From Hyaloperonospora brassicae (Eukaryota; Oomycota; Peronosporomycetes; Peronosporales; Peronosporaceae), in assembly GCA_947650285.1 (NCBI GenBank), contig CANTFL010001441.1, positions 248,001-312,000 of the forward strand: DNA of 64,000 nt, written 5' to 3'. The notes below the pieces were generated by a model that searched no databases, was not told where the DNA came from, and saw nothing but the letters and a program-made list of their open reading frames with translations. Shown here one piece after another: positions 35,191 to 48,319 of the stretch (position 1 is its first letter; each line of letters opens with the position of its first letter). Made by a program: the position numbers and the translations under genes.

Positions 35191-35999
35191 ACGCCTCAGC
35201 AATCCACAATGGCTCGAGATCTGCCAGCTCAAGGCCAGTAATCCAAAAATGAGTCAGAGTGTCCTAGCAAAGTGGATCCCTACAAGTTTTGTTCTTACCT
35301 CGCCCAGTCTGCCATCCATCTTATACGCATCAGGCGCACATATCTGGAATATATGACAGCAACTAGACTTTCCGCCAAACGCCCTCGCGTCGCTCCGAAT
35401 TCGGAGCTGGAGAAAGCTTCGTCAACAAAGATCGTTCAGTTCCAGGCATGGAGTGTTGCCCTCACTAAACAAATCATCAAGGTCTAATCTAAGGATTTTT
35501 ACTTCTTGGCTTACCTGAGGGAGTTATCAAGTATGTCCATGTATTATTGCAACGCTTCCAACAACGATACAAGCTCCGCGGCATCCGTATATACTACGAG
35601 AGTGGTGTAGCAAACGAGGAAGCGATGAATAAAGCATTTTATAACCCTAATGCTGTATTGCTCGCTGCAATCCCCAATATTTTTGTAACACAGACGTAAA
35701 AGGTATGTCTAGATTTTAAAAATCTATAATGAGTTAAATGATAAATATTGATGTTATTGAGTTGGCCTATTCTACAATTTGGTTCCGAAAGAAGATAGTA
35801 GCGCAGCAAGAAATTGACGGTAGTAAGAACGAGAAGGTAGACCTTAATCCGAATGCAATATAAAGCTTTAAAGCTAGGATTTTTTCGTTCAAATACACTT
35901 TAGTTTTTGATATAGGCACGGATCTCTATTTCCTTCACGGTCAATGCGAATGGTACTGAAAGTCTCAAGCTTTTGTTATTAAGTAAGCATGAGACCTCG

Positions 36000-36975
36000 G
36001 TTGTTAAAGCGCAAGTCCGAAGCGCAGCTCGATTTTTACTGGAGGCACAACATGAATGTGGAGAAGTGGATCGGAGAAAGCATTTCCGTGCCGCCCAGGT
36101 TAGGTACGAAGTGCGGGAAGATAGATCACGACCATCGGATCCAATCCAAGGTGGGATCCTATTAAAGAAGGGTCCGATATCATAGTTAATTCAATCTGTA
36201 AGTAGATCCAGTCAAAGAGGTATTCCGATCCCATAGGGCTCCGATCCCAGCAAATATCTGATCCTAGAGTCGATCTGACCCAAAAAGGGGATTCGATCCC
36301 GGATAGATCACGACCTGAGTCAGTTGAAGGGGATTAATTGATAATTAAAAGGTTAAAGGAAACCGACGGATTCATTGGACGACACGAGGCGAGTTTCTTT
36401 GGCAGAAATACGCTAGGTCGTAGGATGAATAATATAACTGGCTATTATCACACAGAGTTTGATTTGCTGCTTAATCCACGTGTCATCTCTTCTGAGTAAG
36501 ATCTTTAGCCGTCTGACGATATCAAGAGTTGCGCCGGTTGTCTATACAGGTTTTTCCCTGGATGGTTTGGCCAGGTGCGTTAAGGACTCTCTCATACATC
36601 AAGCATACTATGACAGGGCGCAGAAAGAAAGCAAGGGTGATCAAGATCGTTAAACGATTTAAATGATCAGAAGGTCAAGCAGATCAAGATCTACATACTA
36701 AACAAGGCAATATCATTGATTATAGGTAGATCGGAAGGAGAACCCACAAGAGACCTGTGATCGTGTAAATAATTCCACGCGATCACCCACATCCCGAACG
36801 CGGGCAAGTTTAGCATCGACAATAGTCCACCGAGAAGAGTTCAGCCCGCCCTAACGAAGTTCTATCAAGGAGATAAAAGCCTCTTACACGGAAACGGAGT
36901 ACCCAGTCCAATCGTCGGTTGTCTGGCCACCAGTGGAGAGAAGGAATCACATTAAAAACATCGTGAAAACCGATT
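36000..36975 (+). mobile_element. Gypsy-family GATC-dense element, copy 3 (nested)
   Basis: It shares blocks with copies 1 and 2, for example TTTGGCCAG near 36,567, GATCAGAAGGTCAAGCAGATC near 36,663, and a GATCACCCACATCCC block. It is richer in GATCC, and the sequence at 36,130-36,320 consists largely of short CCGATCCC-like repeats. It sits inside the transposase frame of pogo-like remnant 3, between NANGTESLKLL and FQKWLNELD. It must therefore have inserted after that transposon. Confidence 0.55.
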
Positions 36976-37047
36976 CACAACAAGATGGCCTCGATGACTA
37001 ATTCTCAGTTCCAGAAGTGGTTGAATGAACTCGACACCGACATTAAG

Positions 37048-37128
37048 GTACAGAAACTGTTTTTTTTCATTCTTAAAAAAATTATTGAGCTACTCGAATA
37101 CACTTTTTTGTAGCTATATCTTTCCCAG
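37048..37128 (+). other. Possible 81-bp intron in transposase remnant 3
   Basis: The segment starts GTACAG and ends TTTCCCAG. Removing it joins DTDIK to VRKGKALILLDN in the same frame, with no residue lost relative to the expected pogo pattern. A length near 80 bp is normal for oomycete introns. It could alternatively be a small insertion. Confidence 0.45.
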
Positions 37129-37799
37129 GTCCGCAAGGGAAAGGCCTTAATTTTGCTAGATAATCCATCATCTCATACCACTAATGATATGGACCTGGAG
37201 AAAGTTCAGGTGCAGTTCCTGCCTCTCAACCGTACCGCAAAATGTAAATCATGAATATTGGAATTGTCGCTCTTCTTAGGCGCCACTACAGGCGCCGCTA
37301 TCGTTAACATGTTAAAGATCGCGACAAACGCGGTAATGTTTACATCTACATGGTCGGCCGTTTAATTGCCTTGTATTGAGGTGTAGCGGCGAGGAGAGAT
37401 GATAAGTCTGCAACTGTGGTAAACTAATTCAATTACACTAACTATATATATCCTCTCCTATGACTTATGTGTCTGATCAGAAGGAGCATATGGAGGATCG
37501 CGAATTGCAGGATTACATTACTATTCTTCCTCTAAAGACCTTTCGGCCATTTCAATCTGAGAAATTCAGTGGAGTTGAGTAAAGCAGCACACGTGTGAAA
37601 TAAATGACACTTCGATTATCTATATGCTTCAGGTGGATATAGAGAAGGAGAAATTTGAAGATGGGCAAGTATTATTGATGGAGATCAGTAAGGAAGATAT
37701 TCTCAGGTCTCTAGCTGTTACTGTTCTCATCCTTGTTTCGTCCCATCCCGACAAAGAGCGTATTTCAAAGGCATATTCATGAGCTTTAGATGTTCATAG

Positions 37800-40700
37800 T
37801 ATAGAAGCCACCACTCAAAGAAAGCTCAATTCGTGTATTCACTAGCTAACGTTACTCAGACACATCTTCTTATTTAAATGCGTAAAACCTATAAAGAAAT
37901 ATAGCTTTCTTTGCTTACGACTATTTTTGCATGACTTGTTGTCCCCCGAAAAGTCATCAAAGCTATGAAATTATGAGTTACGAGATTTGAGTAAGAGACC
38001 ATAGAACAAGCATGGCGGAAGTCAATTATAATGAGTTATATACATGAACAGTTATATATTTATTATTCGAAATACGAATGTAATAACTTTGATAAATATT
38101 GAAAATGATTCTAAGGAGGTGGCATAAATATTCGCGAAGAAACGTTTATTTTAAGTATAATAGCGTGCTTAAAAAACATTTTGCCGTGGCTTAATATCAA
38201 ATTCCTCTAGAGACACTATATTAAAGAGTTTTCAATTGAACTATACGTTGATTTTGTATCGCATTCGATGAGGTGGCACAGGTTTGTGTATCTCACCCAT
38301 ATATTCACGAGAAACAGTTGTGACGTTACATCTTCCTTTATATACAGAGATAATATATGATCTGTAAATGCATACAGAAATTGATGTTATACATGCCTTA
38401 GAATGCGTGTCGTGAATTCCCTTCGCCTAATGGCATATATGTATATATATATATATCCATTTTACTTGATAGTGACCTGTTGCAGATCTCTAAAGCCAAA
38501 TTAAACCCTACAAAAGAATATAATTTCCTATTGCGAAGAATGCGCGTGGTGCCATATTTATCGGATATAAAGTACCTAGTTTGCTGCCGATTTCGCTTTG
38601 CGTTGCGAACAAGTTCAATAATTACACACGAATACGGAGGCGATTGAACAACTGTGAGACTTGCAATATTCATATAGCTAGAATTCCCAATAGGTCAAAT
38701 TTATATGTTTTAAAAAAATTTAGCCTAAAAAGGTTCGATTATAATATGACTCAGATCCTTTTTTTAACGAGGTAGAGTGAAAACGTGTCGATAGACGTTA
38801 TTGAAATTAATACCGTTCCCCATCGTGGACATAACGTTGGTCACGAGTGACGATTGACCCAGGTAACAAATCACAAGAAGAATAAGAATTTCGTATAAAA
38901 ATTGAAGCGCAAAAAGATTGTCGTATTTTTTATATATAATAGTAAGCGGTGAAACATGCTGTGTCGGGTCTATCATATCCTTTTATTAGTGCAACACATT
39001 TTTTGCTTCATTTGAAATCCATTCACAGGCTTACATATCTTACTAAGCATTCAGTAAGTATTTTGTCTCAAATATTCATTTATATGCTAATCGCAATAAA
39101 TCGTTCCAGCAAGGAAACACAATGATAAAGAAAGATAATCTTCGCAACGAACATTGATAACTGTCAATGAATATCAATTTTAACCTTTTTCATCTAGCAT
39201 TCTATAGCGCTGATAGATCAGCAACAATACCAGACTACAATTTGTATAGCTCATCATATATTAAGTTATATATTGTTTAATTCACATAGTATAGCTTATT
39301 AAGATATATCTAGGCTCGATCAAAATGAGGGTTGCTTTTATGATTATCCAAATACAGATTACGTAAAAATACGTATAGCCATTGACAAAGTTTTAAAATC
39401 CGAAAAAAACGTATATTTTGTAGGGACAACACTTAAATAGTTTCGTTAGATTAGTATCTGGGAAAGTTAATCATCCTCTCTGTTTATTCTACAAAAGTTC
39501 GTTCGGGTTTTTGCGAAATTATAATATAGATTTAATTCATTTCTTTTGAAATTATATTGATGTATTCGGCCACGATCATGCAAACCATACGGCTCATCGA
39601 TCAAATTTTACGGACAAATAATCGATTTTGACACAAAATGTTTTGTTCAATCCAGCGTTTACCTGTATTTTTGACGAAGCGAATACTTTTAGGCAAAGTA
39701 TAGAACAGGACGTTTATTTATAGGTTAAATTTTCTGAAGTATTGATTGCGCAATTAATTTGGCTAATTACAGTAGCGAATGATAACTTGGTATGTCTATA
39801 TATGACACGCATACATTCTACAGGTTGACATTAATTGTTCATCAAACTCATTGTGCGAGCTACTTTTTATATGATACATAATTCGTAAACGATTTGGGAT
39901 AACATTAATTAATATAAGATTCGCTAAGTTGCAACTATGCGTAAGCAGATGTAGCAGCCCATACCTAAAGGTTTGAATGGACTTCATGGACAACATCGCT
40001 GTTGATTTTACATTTTAGACAGGTAGAATGTAAATATAAAGCATGTATCATCTGCAACCCTGCAAAAGGCGACGTGTGGAATATTGACCTGTCACATCAA
40101 ATCCCGATTTTAGTTGCCCTGATCGGTGTTTCTAACTTTAAATTTAAAAGTAAAATTTTGCAAGCTTAGACTAAAAACCCGTACCGACATGCGCAAAGAC
40201 CATTCTATGTAGCTTAGACAATATAGAATTGACCAGTATCCAACATTGAATCAAGGACTAACTAACAGGACGCGTATCGTAGTATCGATAAGCACCCATT
40301 GTATACAAAAGAATCGTATGTGCAAAGGAAAGTAGGTGTTTGTATAGGCACTAAGATGAACGCAGCTTCTTTGCCCAAATTATCGGTACAATATTGTCAA
40401 ATTGAAAAAAATCACTTCTTTGTCTAGAGGAACAATAAAATCAAATACCAGAGATGGTCTTTTAAAATCAAGTAGACAAATTTAGCTTATACTGATTTCT
40501 TACCCACAGCATAGGTCTTTAAAATCAGTGTCTTCAGTATGTCGTAGGTAAAAACGATTAGCGTCTAGTTGTCTCAGTCCGATCTTTCCTATAATCGTGT
40601 CAAAGACTACTTATTTAGGCATTGTAGCCTCTTACACGTATTTTTTTTATCTACATCACTAAAAATCAATGGAAAAGCATGAAGCTGCATGAGGTGCTTA

Positions 40701-41512
40701 GTTACTCAATAGTTCAGTCGTATCATTTCAGTTTCCGCCCTAAAAAGAAAGATGTATACGGCTTATATATTCGGATAGCACAGTGCTGAATACAGTAAGG
40801 ACCCAATCTGCCTCGTTATATATATTATGATTTTTAAGGGATAGATTTGTCGTGTCAGGTACGATTTTATAAGCTTTGGCACAATATGACAGGTATGAGT
40901 TTACGCTCTAGTAATACATTCCACGCTGCCCGCTGGATAGTCAGGCATAAGTGAAATGTCTTTGACTTACTCGACTGCTTAAAAGCATTTTTAGTCCATG
41001 GCGATATTTCCGCAACAAATAAGTGTCTTTTATTCTGTCAGTCGGTAGCCAGACAATAATAGGGATTAGCTTTTTAATCTCATTTATCACTGAAGAAGCT
41101 TGCATATCAATCAAAAATAAACCTTCTCTATTAATCCCTTGATACACATATAAATCAAAATGCGACAAATGACGTTTTTGTCAAAATTAATTAGTAAAAG
41201 CGTTTTATCGAAAACTTGGAAATATATATTACAATTATTGCTTCCAATTGTAGACACAATAAGTAGTGCCGAGTATGCTCTACCCTTTGGGTACACTCAC
41301 TTTTGTGGACATTGCACCCAACAACCCATTAATTATTTCAGTTTCATATGTCGCTCTTTAGCGCTATTAATTCTTGGAATGGTAAACTTGTGCAAATTTT
41401 GACCTCTTGTACGACCTTTGTTTTTGACACGATTATTTAATGTACAGCAAAACAATTGATTTAAGTTACGGTTGTAAACGTCCTCGCCATCTTAACGTCA
41501 ACCGATATAGCG

Positions 41513-41516
<4 letters not shown>
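37800..41516. other. AT-rich stretch, no recognisable gene
   Basis: Frames at 38,398-38,673, 38,581-38,775, 38,764-38,976, 39,796-39,996, 40,941-41,168 and 41,160-41,402 show no recognised domain. A short AT dinucleotide run lies at 38,442-38,456. Confidence 0.55.

Positions 41517-41545
<29 letters not shown>
41517..41545. repeat. (TA)14 microsatellite
   Basis: Uninterrupted TA dinucleotides, 29 bp. Confidence 0.97.
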
Positions 41546-41548
<3 letters not shown>

Positions 41549-44500
41549 AACTTTAAAGTATATCTGTGTCTATATATGCGATCGGTAGTATGTAGGTATT
41601 TCACATCGTCTCTATTGACAGGTACTTAGTTTCGGACACAAACATTGATGGTTCATTAGTAAGCTTGCAGTCGTGTCTCGGACATACCTGTGACGTTAAA
41701 TTCTTCATCCTTAAGGATTAGAGCCACGCTCACAGTTTTTTTATCCAACTTGACAAAAAACTTATTTAGAGGTGTGTCACGCGTAAAAGAAAGTAGAGCA
41801 ATACATGACACCATGTTTTTAATCACAATTTTTTTTACCATGACTCTGCATAGGCCATGACATGTGTTTAAACGGTTGTAAATAAGCGTTTAGGCCAAAG
41901 GGTAAGTAACTGCAACTTGTCCGATACGCTTTTATACATTTACTCAGATGGAAAGTCACAAATAGTAGTGAGCGGTCCGGTGATGACTACGCACCACGAA
42001 GAAATAGGGGTGATAGATGCGACAATAGGCTGAATGTCCGAATATTTTTCAGCCGGAAATATAAGAGAAGAGAATGAAAGATAACGAATTGACTCTTTTA
42101 GTCTATTTCTAACATTCAAATTTCGAAATGATTTTACGAATGCATTTCTAAAAAGCTTATATAGACGCCACAATGCCACTGTCGACGAAACACGTTGATG
42201 CGCCTAGATAGTAGATGTCATATTTAACTCTCGTATATTTAATATCTTTAATGCAGTTTGTGCTTATACGCTATTACATATCCTGTCATAGCAAGGCAGA
42301 GGCCGAGCACGGCAAAGTCAAATTTCATTTGAAGGCTTCTAACCTATATAGGCGTAAGAAGCTTAACATCAAAAAACTGATTTTGACTAAATATTGCTTT
42401 AGGCTTCAACCTAAATTAACTCTTTTGCAACGGCACCAACGTCTGTAGTCTACTAAATCGATGCTTAATATGTAAAGGTTGCAATTAGCAAATACATTAT
42501 ATTTGCCGTGACAAGGAAGTAGAACGCGTATCTCGGTCTATTACAGGCATATCATTCCGTGTAGTTTCTTGTAAATTTACATATATCCAAAATAAATAAA
42601 AATATTCTATTAATTTGATGCTATAACTTGAAACGTTTTGTCACATTGCTCAGGTTTCCTACAATTACGAAGGTTGGTGTCCATCTTTTATGGTCATGTG
42701 GCACGTCCTACATAAGACCCGTTTGATCGAAATCCAGAATATTTGTGAAAGAAGTAGCAATGTCAAAGCCTTATACTGATACTGTAGAGAGTCAAGTATG
42801 AAATTTTCTGTTAAATGTAGTACTGATGCCAATTTTTCAAATGTTAATAATGATACATTCGTCTTGTCTATGTTTTTTCAGATCCCTTAAATAAGCATAA
42901 TATTATCCAAATTCGTTTATTGAGGAATATTTTTGACAGCATGGAAGATGGTAAATCGCTGGGTGGAGGGGCTAATTGAATTATAGCAAATTAACAGCAT
43001 AGCCGGATACTAAAAAATGAAATCGAGCGTCTTTATTTATAAAAAGTAAATAATCTTTTAATATCCATCGACGGCTACTTAACTGGCGATATAGCATGCG
43101 CCAAGACTCTTTTTTGTCGAGCTTTGATGACGAACCTTGCTCTGATGTGCATAATTCTATTTATAGAGCTGGAATGACCGGCTTTCAATTCCAGCTAAAA
43201 AATTCTTAATGCAATGTTAGCCACCCCTTTAATTATTGATATATAAGGCTAGTTGTTCCCAGTTGACAATTGTGGTCAAAAAATGATAAGGGTGCATGGA
43301 ACTTTATACAGCAGGTAAACTAGAATCTTACATTCTATGATTCGATCATTGATTGTTTGTTGCCATGCACAGAATACAATCTGTAGCCATTAAAATCTCA
43401 GAAAATTAAAGAATTGATACGGTAATTTTCGTCGATGTGGCAAAGTTTTAATGCAAAAAATAGGATTATTTTTCAGGATCTTATCTCAAAATAAGGTAAC
43501 AAATTATTTAGATTTAGACGACAGCTATTTCGGAAGCAACAAAAAATTTGGTGAGGGCGATATGGGAAGAGTTTACTTTTTCCAAAAACACAATCAGTGC
43601 TTTTAAATACCGCTTTACGCATTGGAACATATTAACAACACGGGTCTTTACTATTATGCGTCGAAGAAATAGTACTGTCGCTATATATAGAAGAAGAAAC
43701 GACTTCAAAGTTCAATTTAGGGCAGTTTACGATTACTCGATCAAATGCATCATGTCAATTCAATTGGAGCCAATGCGAAGGAACTAAATTATCACCGACG
43801 GTCGATAGATAATTCGGCGTAGTTGTGCGAGAAAAAGGATGAAAGCTGAAATCAATTAAATATCGAGTGGACGGTTCAGACTCCGGATATAAACACTATT
43901 TGCGCTCGCTGATCGATTGAGTAACCATTAACAATCATTGTTATAAATATTTTTTAAAAAGATAGGTATTCGAAATATATGAAGGCTGCATTGGCTTTGT
44001 AAAAAATGCATTAGATACGATATATCCATACTTTGATCAATCTTGGCCTAAAATACTGCATGAACTATTTGTAAAATCTCTTCTAGCAATGTAAAAAATG
44101 AGGGGGAGGAGAAACTCATATTGTTTATCTTCATTGTTCAAAAATCATTGGCTCACATAAGCTATATGTGGCAGACAGAAACATATATTGGTATACGCAG
44201 CATCTTAGCTTTTTAAAGTCAAAGGGTAGTGTCAGACATAGATGAATAGAAGGTTACCAAAAATTCCGCAAAATGTTCTCGGTCTAGCAAACTTAATTTG
44301 GCCCTAAACGTATGTAGATCGCGCACAGCACATACAATCAATATTTCTACATGTCTCGCTAATCCACGGACAGCAACAATTTTCAGATTAAATGATAAAT
44401 AAACTTTAAACTATGTACATCAAAAAAAAGGATCTTTATTCTTCAATGACAAATATAAAAATGGACATTAGATCGATGGTTTAAAAGAGGTTAAAGTAAA

Positions 44501-45240
44501 AAGTTTTTTCTAAAGATACACTTCAACCTTTAAGACTAAACCCATAACACACCGTATTCATAAATATATTACTACGTGATCAGCACACTATTAAACATAA
44601 ATCTGTAATCGCCTTCAACTTAAGTCTTCGATAAATAATTATCAATTCTCATTCGACGAGTTTGTAAGGCAAGACTGAAGGCTCTTACATACAGACTTTT
44701 AATCATCACACTTTATTAGTTGGTTGAACAGAAGTTAAAAGGCAGCTTCTGATGCGTCGTAGTTTGTCCTGTCACCTGCAATGACCAACGATGGGTGTTC
44801 TTAGATCTCCATTTGTCTCATAAAATCCATATGTATAAGAGAACAAGATATTATAAGATCAAACTTTGAAAGAAGGCTTCTGCTATAGCAGAATAGAAGG
44901 TCGGCATTCACGTACATGAATAAAGGTTCGCTAGTTCGTTTGGTTTACCATTTATGCGGTGCAGCTTATATGACTGAGTGAGAATGAATTTAATCTAATG
45001 GAAAATAAATCAGTAAGTTCGTTTAGAATGTGAGCAAGTCGTGCTGCAAATATTGCATTGATTATTCATAACAAAGAATAAATTGAAGCTTTATTTGATT
45101 GTAATATAATGCCGAACATTCCTGAAATTCTAGCTTGGATGCTAGATTGAACAAGTTAATATTCCGGCTACAACTATTTAGGGGAGGCGATGGACTCATA
45201 AATACTATGCATACAATATATCCTAAATTTGCTTTGTTAT
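41546..45240. other. AT-rich stretch, no recognisable gene
   Basis: A 61-codon minus-strand frame with ATG (41,656-41,841) and frames at 41,940-42,179, 42,215-42,448 and 43,548-43,787 have no recognised domain. A single protein-kinase-like glycine loop at 43,544-43,576 is discussed among rejected items. Confidence 0.5.
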
Positions 45241-45246
45241 TTCTTA

Positions 45247-48200
45247 GGGACTACCGCTATTTAGCCATTACCTTCTTACTAATTTCCCTTCAGTCTAATT
45301 TTTTTGAAGTTTATTATACAGAGCGTAAAACTGGAACACCTCATACAAATTACCTAAATCTTTATACGACACGAAGAGATTTTTCTAATAATTACGTTAA
45401 TTATTGTTCTTTTTAGCTGCTATCGCCATATTGCTGCCGCTAATACGTTTTACAAGCCTGTTATATATGTGACTAATATATTAATCTTGTGTGCTCTGTG
45501 TTGCTTTTAAAGCGTGTATGATCATGATCGCAAAAGCGTTTCAGTGGTATTGGCATCTGTGGGTATTCCCGTGGATATCTTAGCTCGCAATTTGCAGGTA
45601 TATCTCATGTAAAGAATTAAAGGGTACTGCTGCAACAGTACATTGATGAGAAGCCTTGAAAAGGTTGTAATGACTTTTGAATAATATGTATAACGTCAAA
45701 TAGAGCCACACGGACCAGTTGGCGCTCATCCTGTTGGTTCTGATACTTTTCTGGATCAATTGCGCGCTTGTAAACCATAATGCAGGAGACAGGCGACCCG
45801 TTGCAGGTCGCAAGTTTCGATGTGGGTATTTTGCTGAATGCAACGATGGTGGTACATGTACTTTTGTTTTATGAACAACGAACAAGGTGTTACGCCACGC
45901 ATAACAGAAGAGGGTGGAGGTGTTGCACCAACACAGCTCAAATGCCACTGGTTTATTTCCTTTTGGGTACTAAATCGTATTGCTGGCAAACGAAGAAAAT
46001 TCTTATCAGTTATTAATAAGGTGGCAGACCCCACACCCACGTATTTTCAATATGGAAATGTGATAACTAATTACGTAGACCATGTTGTTGGTTTATTTCT
46101 GTAAATCATATATACCAGTGTTAACGAATTTGTTGTTGTTGCTGCTAGTGCTGTAATTGTTATGGAGGTGCTGCTGGTGTCGAAGTAGCTGTTTCTTGTG
46201 CTTGACGACGAAAGTATCGAACATTCTGATTTATTTGCTCGTAAGTCCGCCGGCGTCGCACATGAACGTTCTACGCAGCGGCAACATGCTCGAACGACGC
46301 CAGAAGTAGCTGTGTTGACCACGACTGAAAAAATTTCTAGAATTGCAATAATCAGGCTCTGGAGTACTAAGACATGTTCATTATGCACAAGATTGCGATT
46401 ACATAGTTCATAGTCGTATCTGTCCGCAATTTCTCTTTGATGTCATATAAATTAAAATTGCTTATCCTCAACATGCATCTGTTTTGGCTGTACCAGACAC
46501 TAATGCTGATGAAAACTACTGATCGACAGCGGTATCACTCGGCTACAAAAGTCATAAGCACAAGGGTATCCCATCATTAAAAATAGCAAATCTAAATTTG
46601 GCATTTGCAGTCAGTCAACGTCAATGGGACATTGATTACAGCATACAAGCCTCGATATATCTTGATTTCGCAAAATCGCTGCCGATACTGCTTATACGCT
46701 GCCTTCAGACCTGCAGCCGATATATTACCCATCACATATGAAAGCATTGGGTTAAAGTGCATATATTAAAAGACAAGCTCTTTGCATTTAGCTGCATTAT
46801 TACATCAAGCTGACCTTTACATTTAAGGCAAATCCATGAGTCGACCAATATTAGACCACTTGCAATAAATTATTCGTCAGCAAAACAATATCAATATAAA
46901 GCCGAGAGCTTAATACTTTATAGCGTTACCGCTTGACACACATATATGTTTTGAGAGAGGCATGAGCACTGTCCTCACGCAACGTTGTAACATGGCCATA
47001 TTATCATTTATTTCGAAAGAAAGCATATACAATTTTATGCTTGCCCTAAGCCAAGTGTAATTAAGGTAGTTTATCGAGACGACATGTAATGCAACATGTA
47101 TTGATGCAGGTGTTGACACATCAATCACGATGTCGTAGAAGCAACAAGCCCGTTCCAAGCTTTAATGAAATCTGCCTAGAAAAACCTTAACAAAAAATAT
47201 TGCCTCTGCTTGACAAACATGTTCTTACTGATATGCTATTGGCAGAGCAAGCAGAATGATTTAAGAAACGTCTTTGTGAGCGTTTCCATCAGCGTAAGAC
47301 CTGGACTCGCGACAAAAGTGAGCTCAGCGTGTATATGATATTTTTGAAAAACTTCTCGTCAATGGCGCAATGCCCACAAGTAATCAACTAGATATTCATT
47401 CAGCAAAAACAAGATGCAAAGGTAAATGTGCTTTATGGTGCCGATAAGCCGACTTTTTTAGAAAGGAAGCCCTAACCTTTTGGTTATATAGGTCGCATCA
47501 ATACGCCATAACGAGCCAGCACTGTACTAGCTAAAAATTTACGTTTCAGATGGAAAGATAATGAGCAGGTGAGTAAGAGCCTTCCGTGAATCAACAAGGT
47601 GAAGCATCTTCTAGGATGCAAAGAATTGACGCGATCTATATATGGAAAGCGGCCATCCAGCATCTGGTCACCTTCGAATCGCGTAAATTGTAATTGTTTC
47701 GATCCTTGACAGTGGTATTGCCGTTCTGCCTCAGAAGAGCGATAATATGGATGAGTTCCACATTAACGCGCGTTAGGGGTAAGACTGGTAGCCGATCTGA
47801 TTCTGTCGGGTACCGATCTTGCGGATGGGCTGCCTTCCGAATGAAAAATTTATGATTGTTATAATTATTGGAAACTTTTACAATACTGTGTCCATTTTCT
47901 TGTCGCCATACACTAGCCATAAACAAACATCCAATTATACTGCTGCACAAGGTACGCTAGAGAAATCTTGTATGCAGGGACAGGAGGTGTGATCGGGAGC
48001 AGTCAAGATCAAAACCTTTGAATTCACCGTCTTTCCTTCCGTCAATTGTTCTTGTGCGTCTAATCGCATCAGTATAACCTTCCTGCGCATCTACATTAAA
48101 GGCGACTATTGCTCTTTCCAGGGTGCATACACAAGCTGCGTGGGTGGTGCTAAAATGTTTATTGTATTTATTTACAAATAATAAGGTCTTTTAATTGTCG

Positions 48201-48312
48201 ATGTCCCAGTTGTACTGCAAAAAAGCGTCCAAAAGAAATTAGGCAAGCATAATTTAAAACATTACGGACTGATGGGCAACTAGCAAAAAGGTGATGGCTT
48301 AGTGGTTTTTGA
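45247..48312 (-). mobile_element. Mutator-like element (MULE), long decayed copy
   Basis: The left end (GGGACTACCGCTATTTAGCC, then ATTACCTTCTTACTAATTTC) matches the complement of the right end (complement of about 48,312 inward: AACCACTAAGCCATCACC, then TTTTTGCTAGTTGCCC). Similarity runs about 100 bp, so these are long terminal inverted repeats. The internal region encodes a broken MULE transposase on the minus strand. The 1.2 kb element at 7,950-9,173 is a deletion derivative with the same ends. At about 3.07 kb it has a normal length for an autonomous MULE, but many stops make it inactive. Confidence 0.7.
46130..48180 (-). pseudogene. MULE transposase, broken by stops and frameshifts
   Basis: The enzyme would bind the element's ends and move it by cut and paste in the nucleus. 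The N-terminus at about 48,180-48,025 reads without stops and contains RAIVAFNVDAQEGY and FKGFDLDC, the FAR1/WRKY-GCM1-like DNA-binding pattern. At 47,636-47,950 is LTRVNVELIHIIALLRQNG then VKDRNNYNLR, typical of the following MULE block. At 46,910-47,158 is ALHVVSINYLNYTW, which resembles the DDE-domain A-L-x-x-V-F-P-x-x-x-x-L-L-C-x-W segment with key residues lost. The C-terminal zinc knuckle has lost its cysteines (RTYEQINQNVRYF) and is followed by a Thr/Ala-rich low-complexity tail. Motif order supports the family even though no frame is intact. Confidence 0.65.
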
Positions 48313-48319
48313 AAAAAAA

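Larger units (their letters stand above)
35200..37800 (+). pseudogene. pogo-like transposase remnant 3, interrupted by a nested insertion
   Basis: The order follows a pogo transposase. A CENP-B-type HTH lies at 35,390-35,480 (NSELEKA, QFQAWSVALT). RFQQRYKLRGIRIYYESG and NEEAMNKAF lie at about 35,545-35,640. A degraded MDET block lies near 35,745, and SFTVNANGTESLKLL at about 35,930-35,975. The frame then breaks at a GATC-rich insertion of about 1 kb. Resumption is at 36,985 with SQFQKWLNELD and, after a possible 81-bp intron (37,048-37,128, GT...AG), KALILLDNPSSH (second catalytic Asp at 37,159-37,161). QVQFLPLNRTAKC and IGIVALLRRHYRRR follow. A further acidic frame extends to about 37,785. 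Stops and the insertion show it is dead, although the second DDE block is well kept. Confidence 0.75.

Noticed and set aside
43544..43576. KFGEGDMGRVYF resembles a protein-kinase glycine-rich loop (GxGxxGxV)
   Set aside because: No VAIK lysine, HRD or DFG motif follows in any frame, and the frame ends within about 10 residues. A single short motif in AT-rich DNA is likely chance.
46520..46560. ATCGACAGCGGTATCACTCGG looked like part of an rRNA gene
   Set aside because: It is short, lies inside the MULE transposase remnant, and neighbouring sequence does not continue as rRNA.
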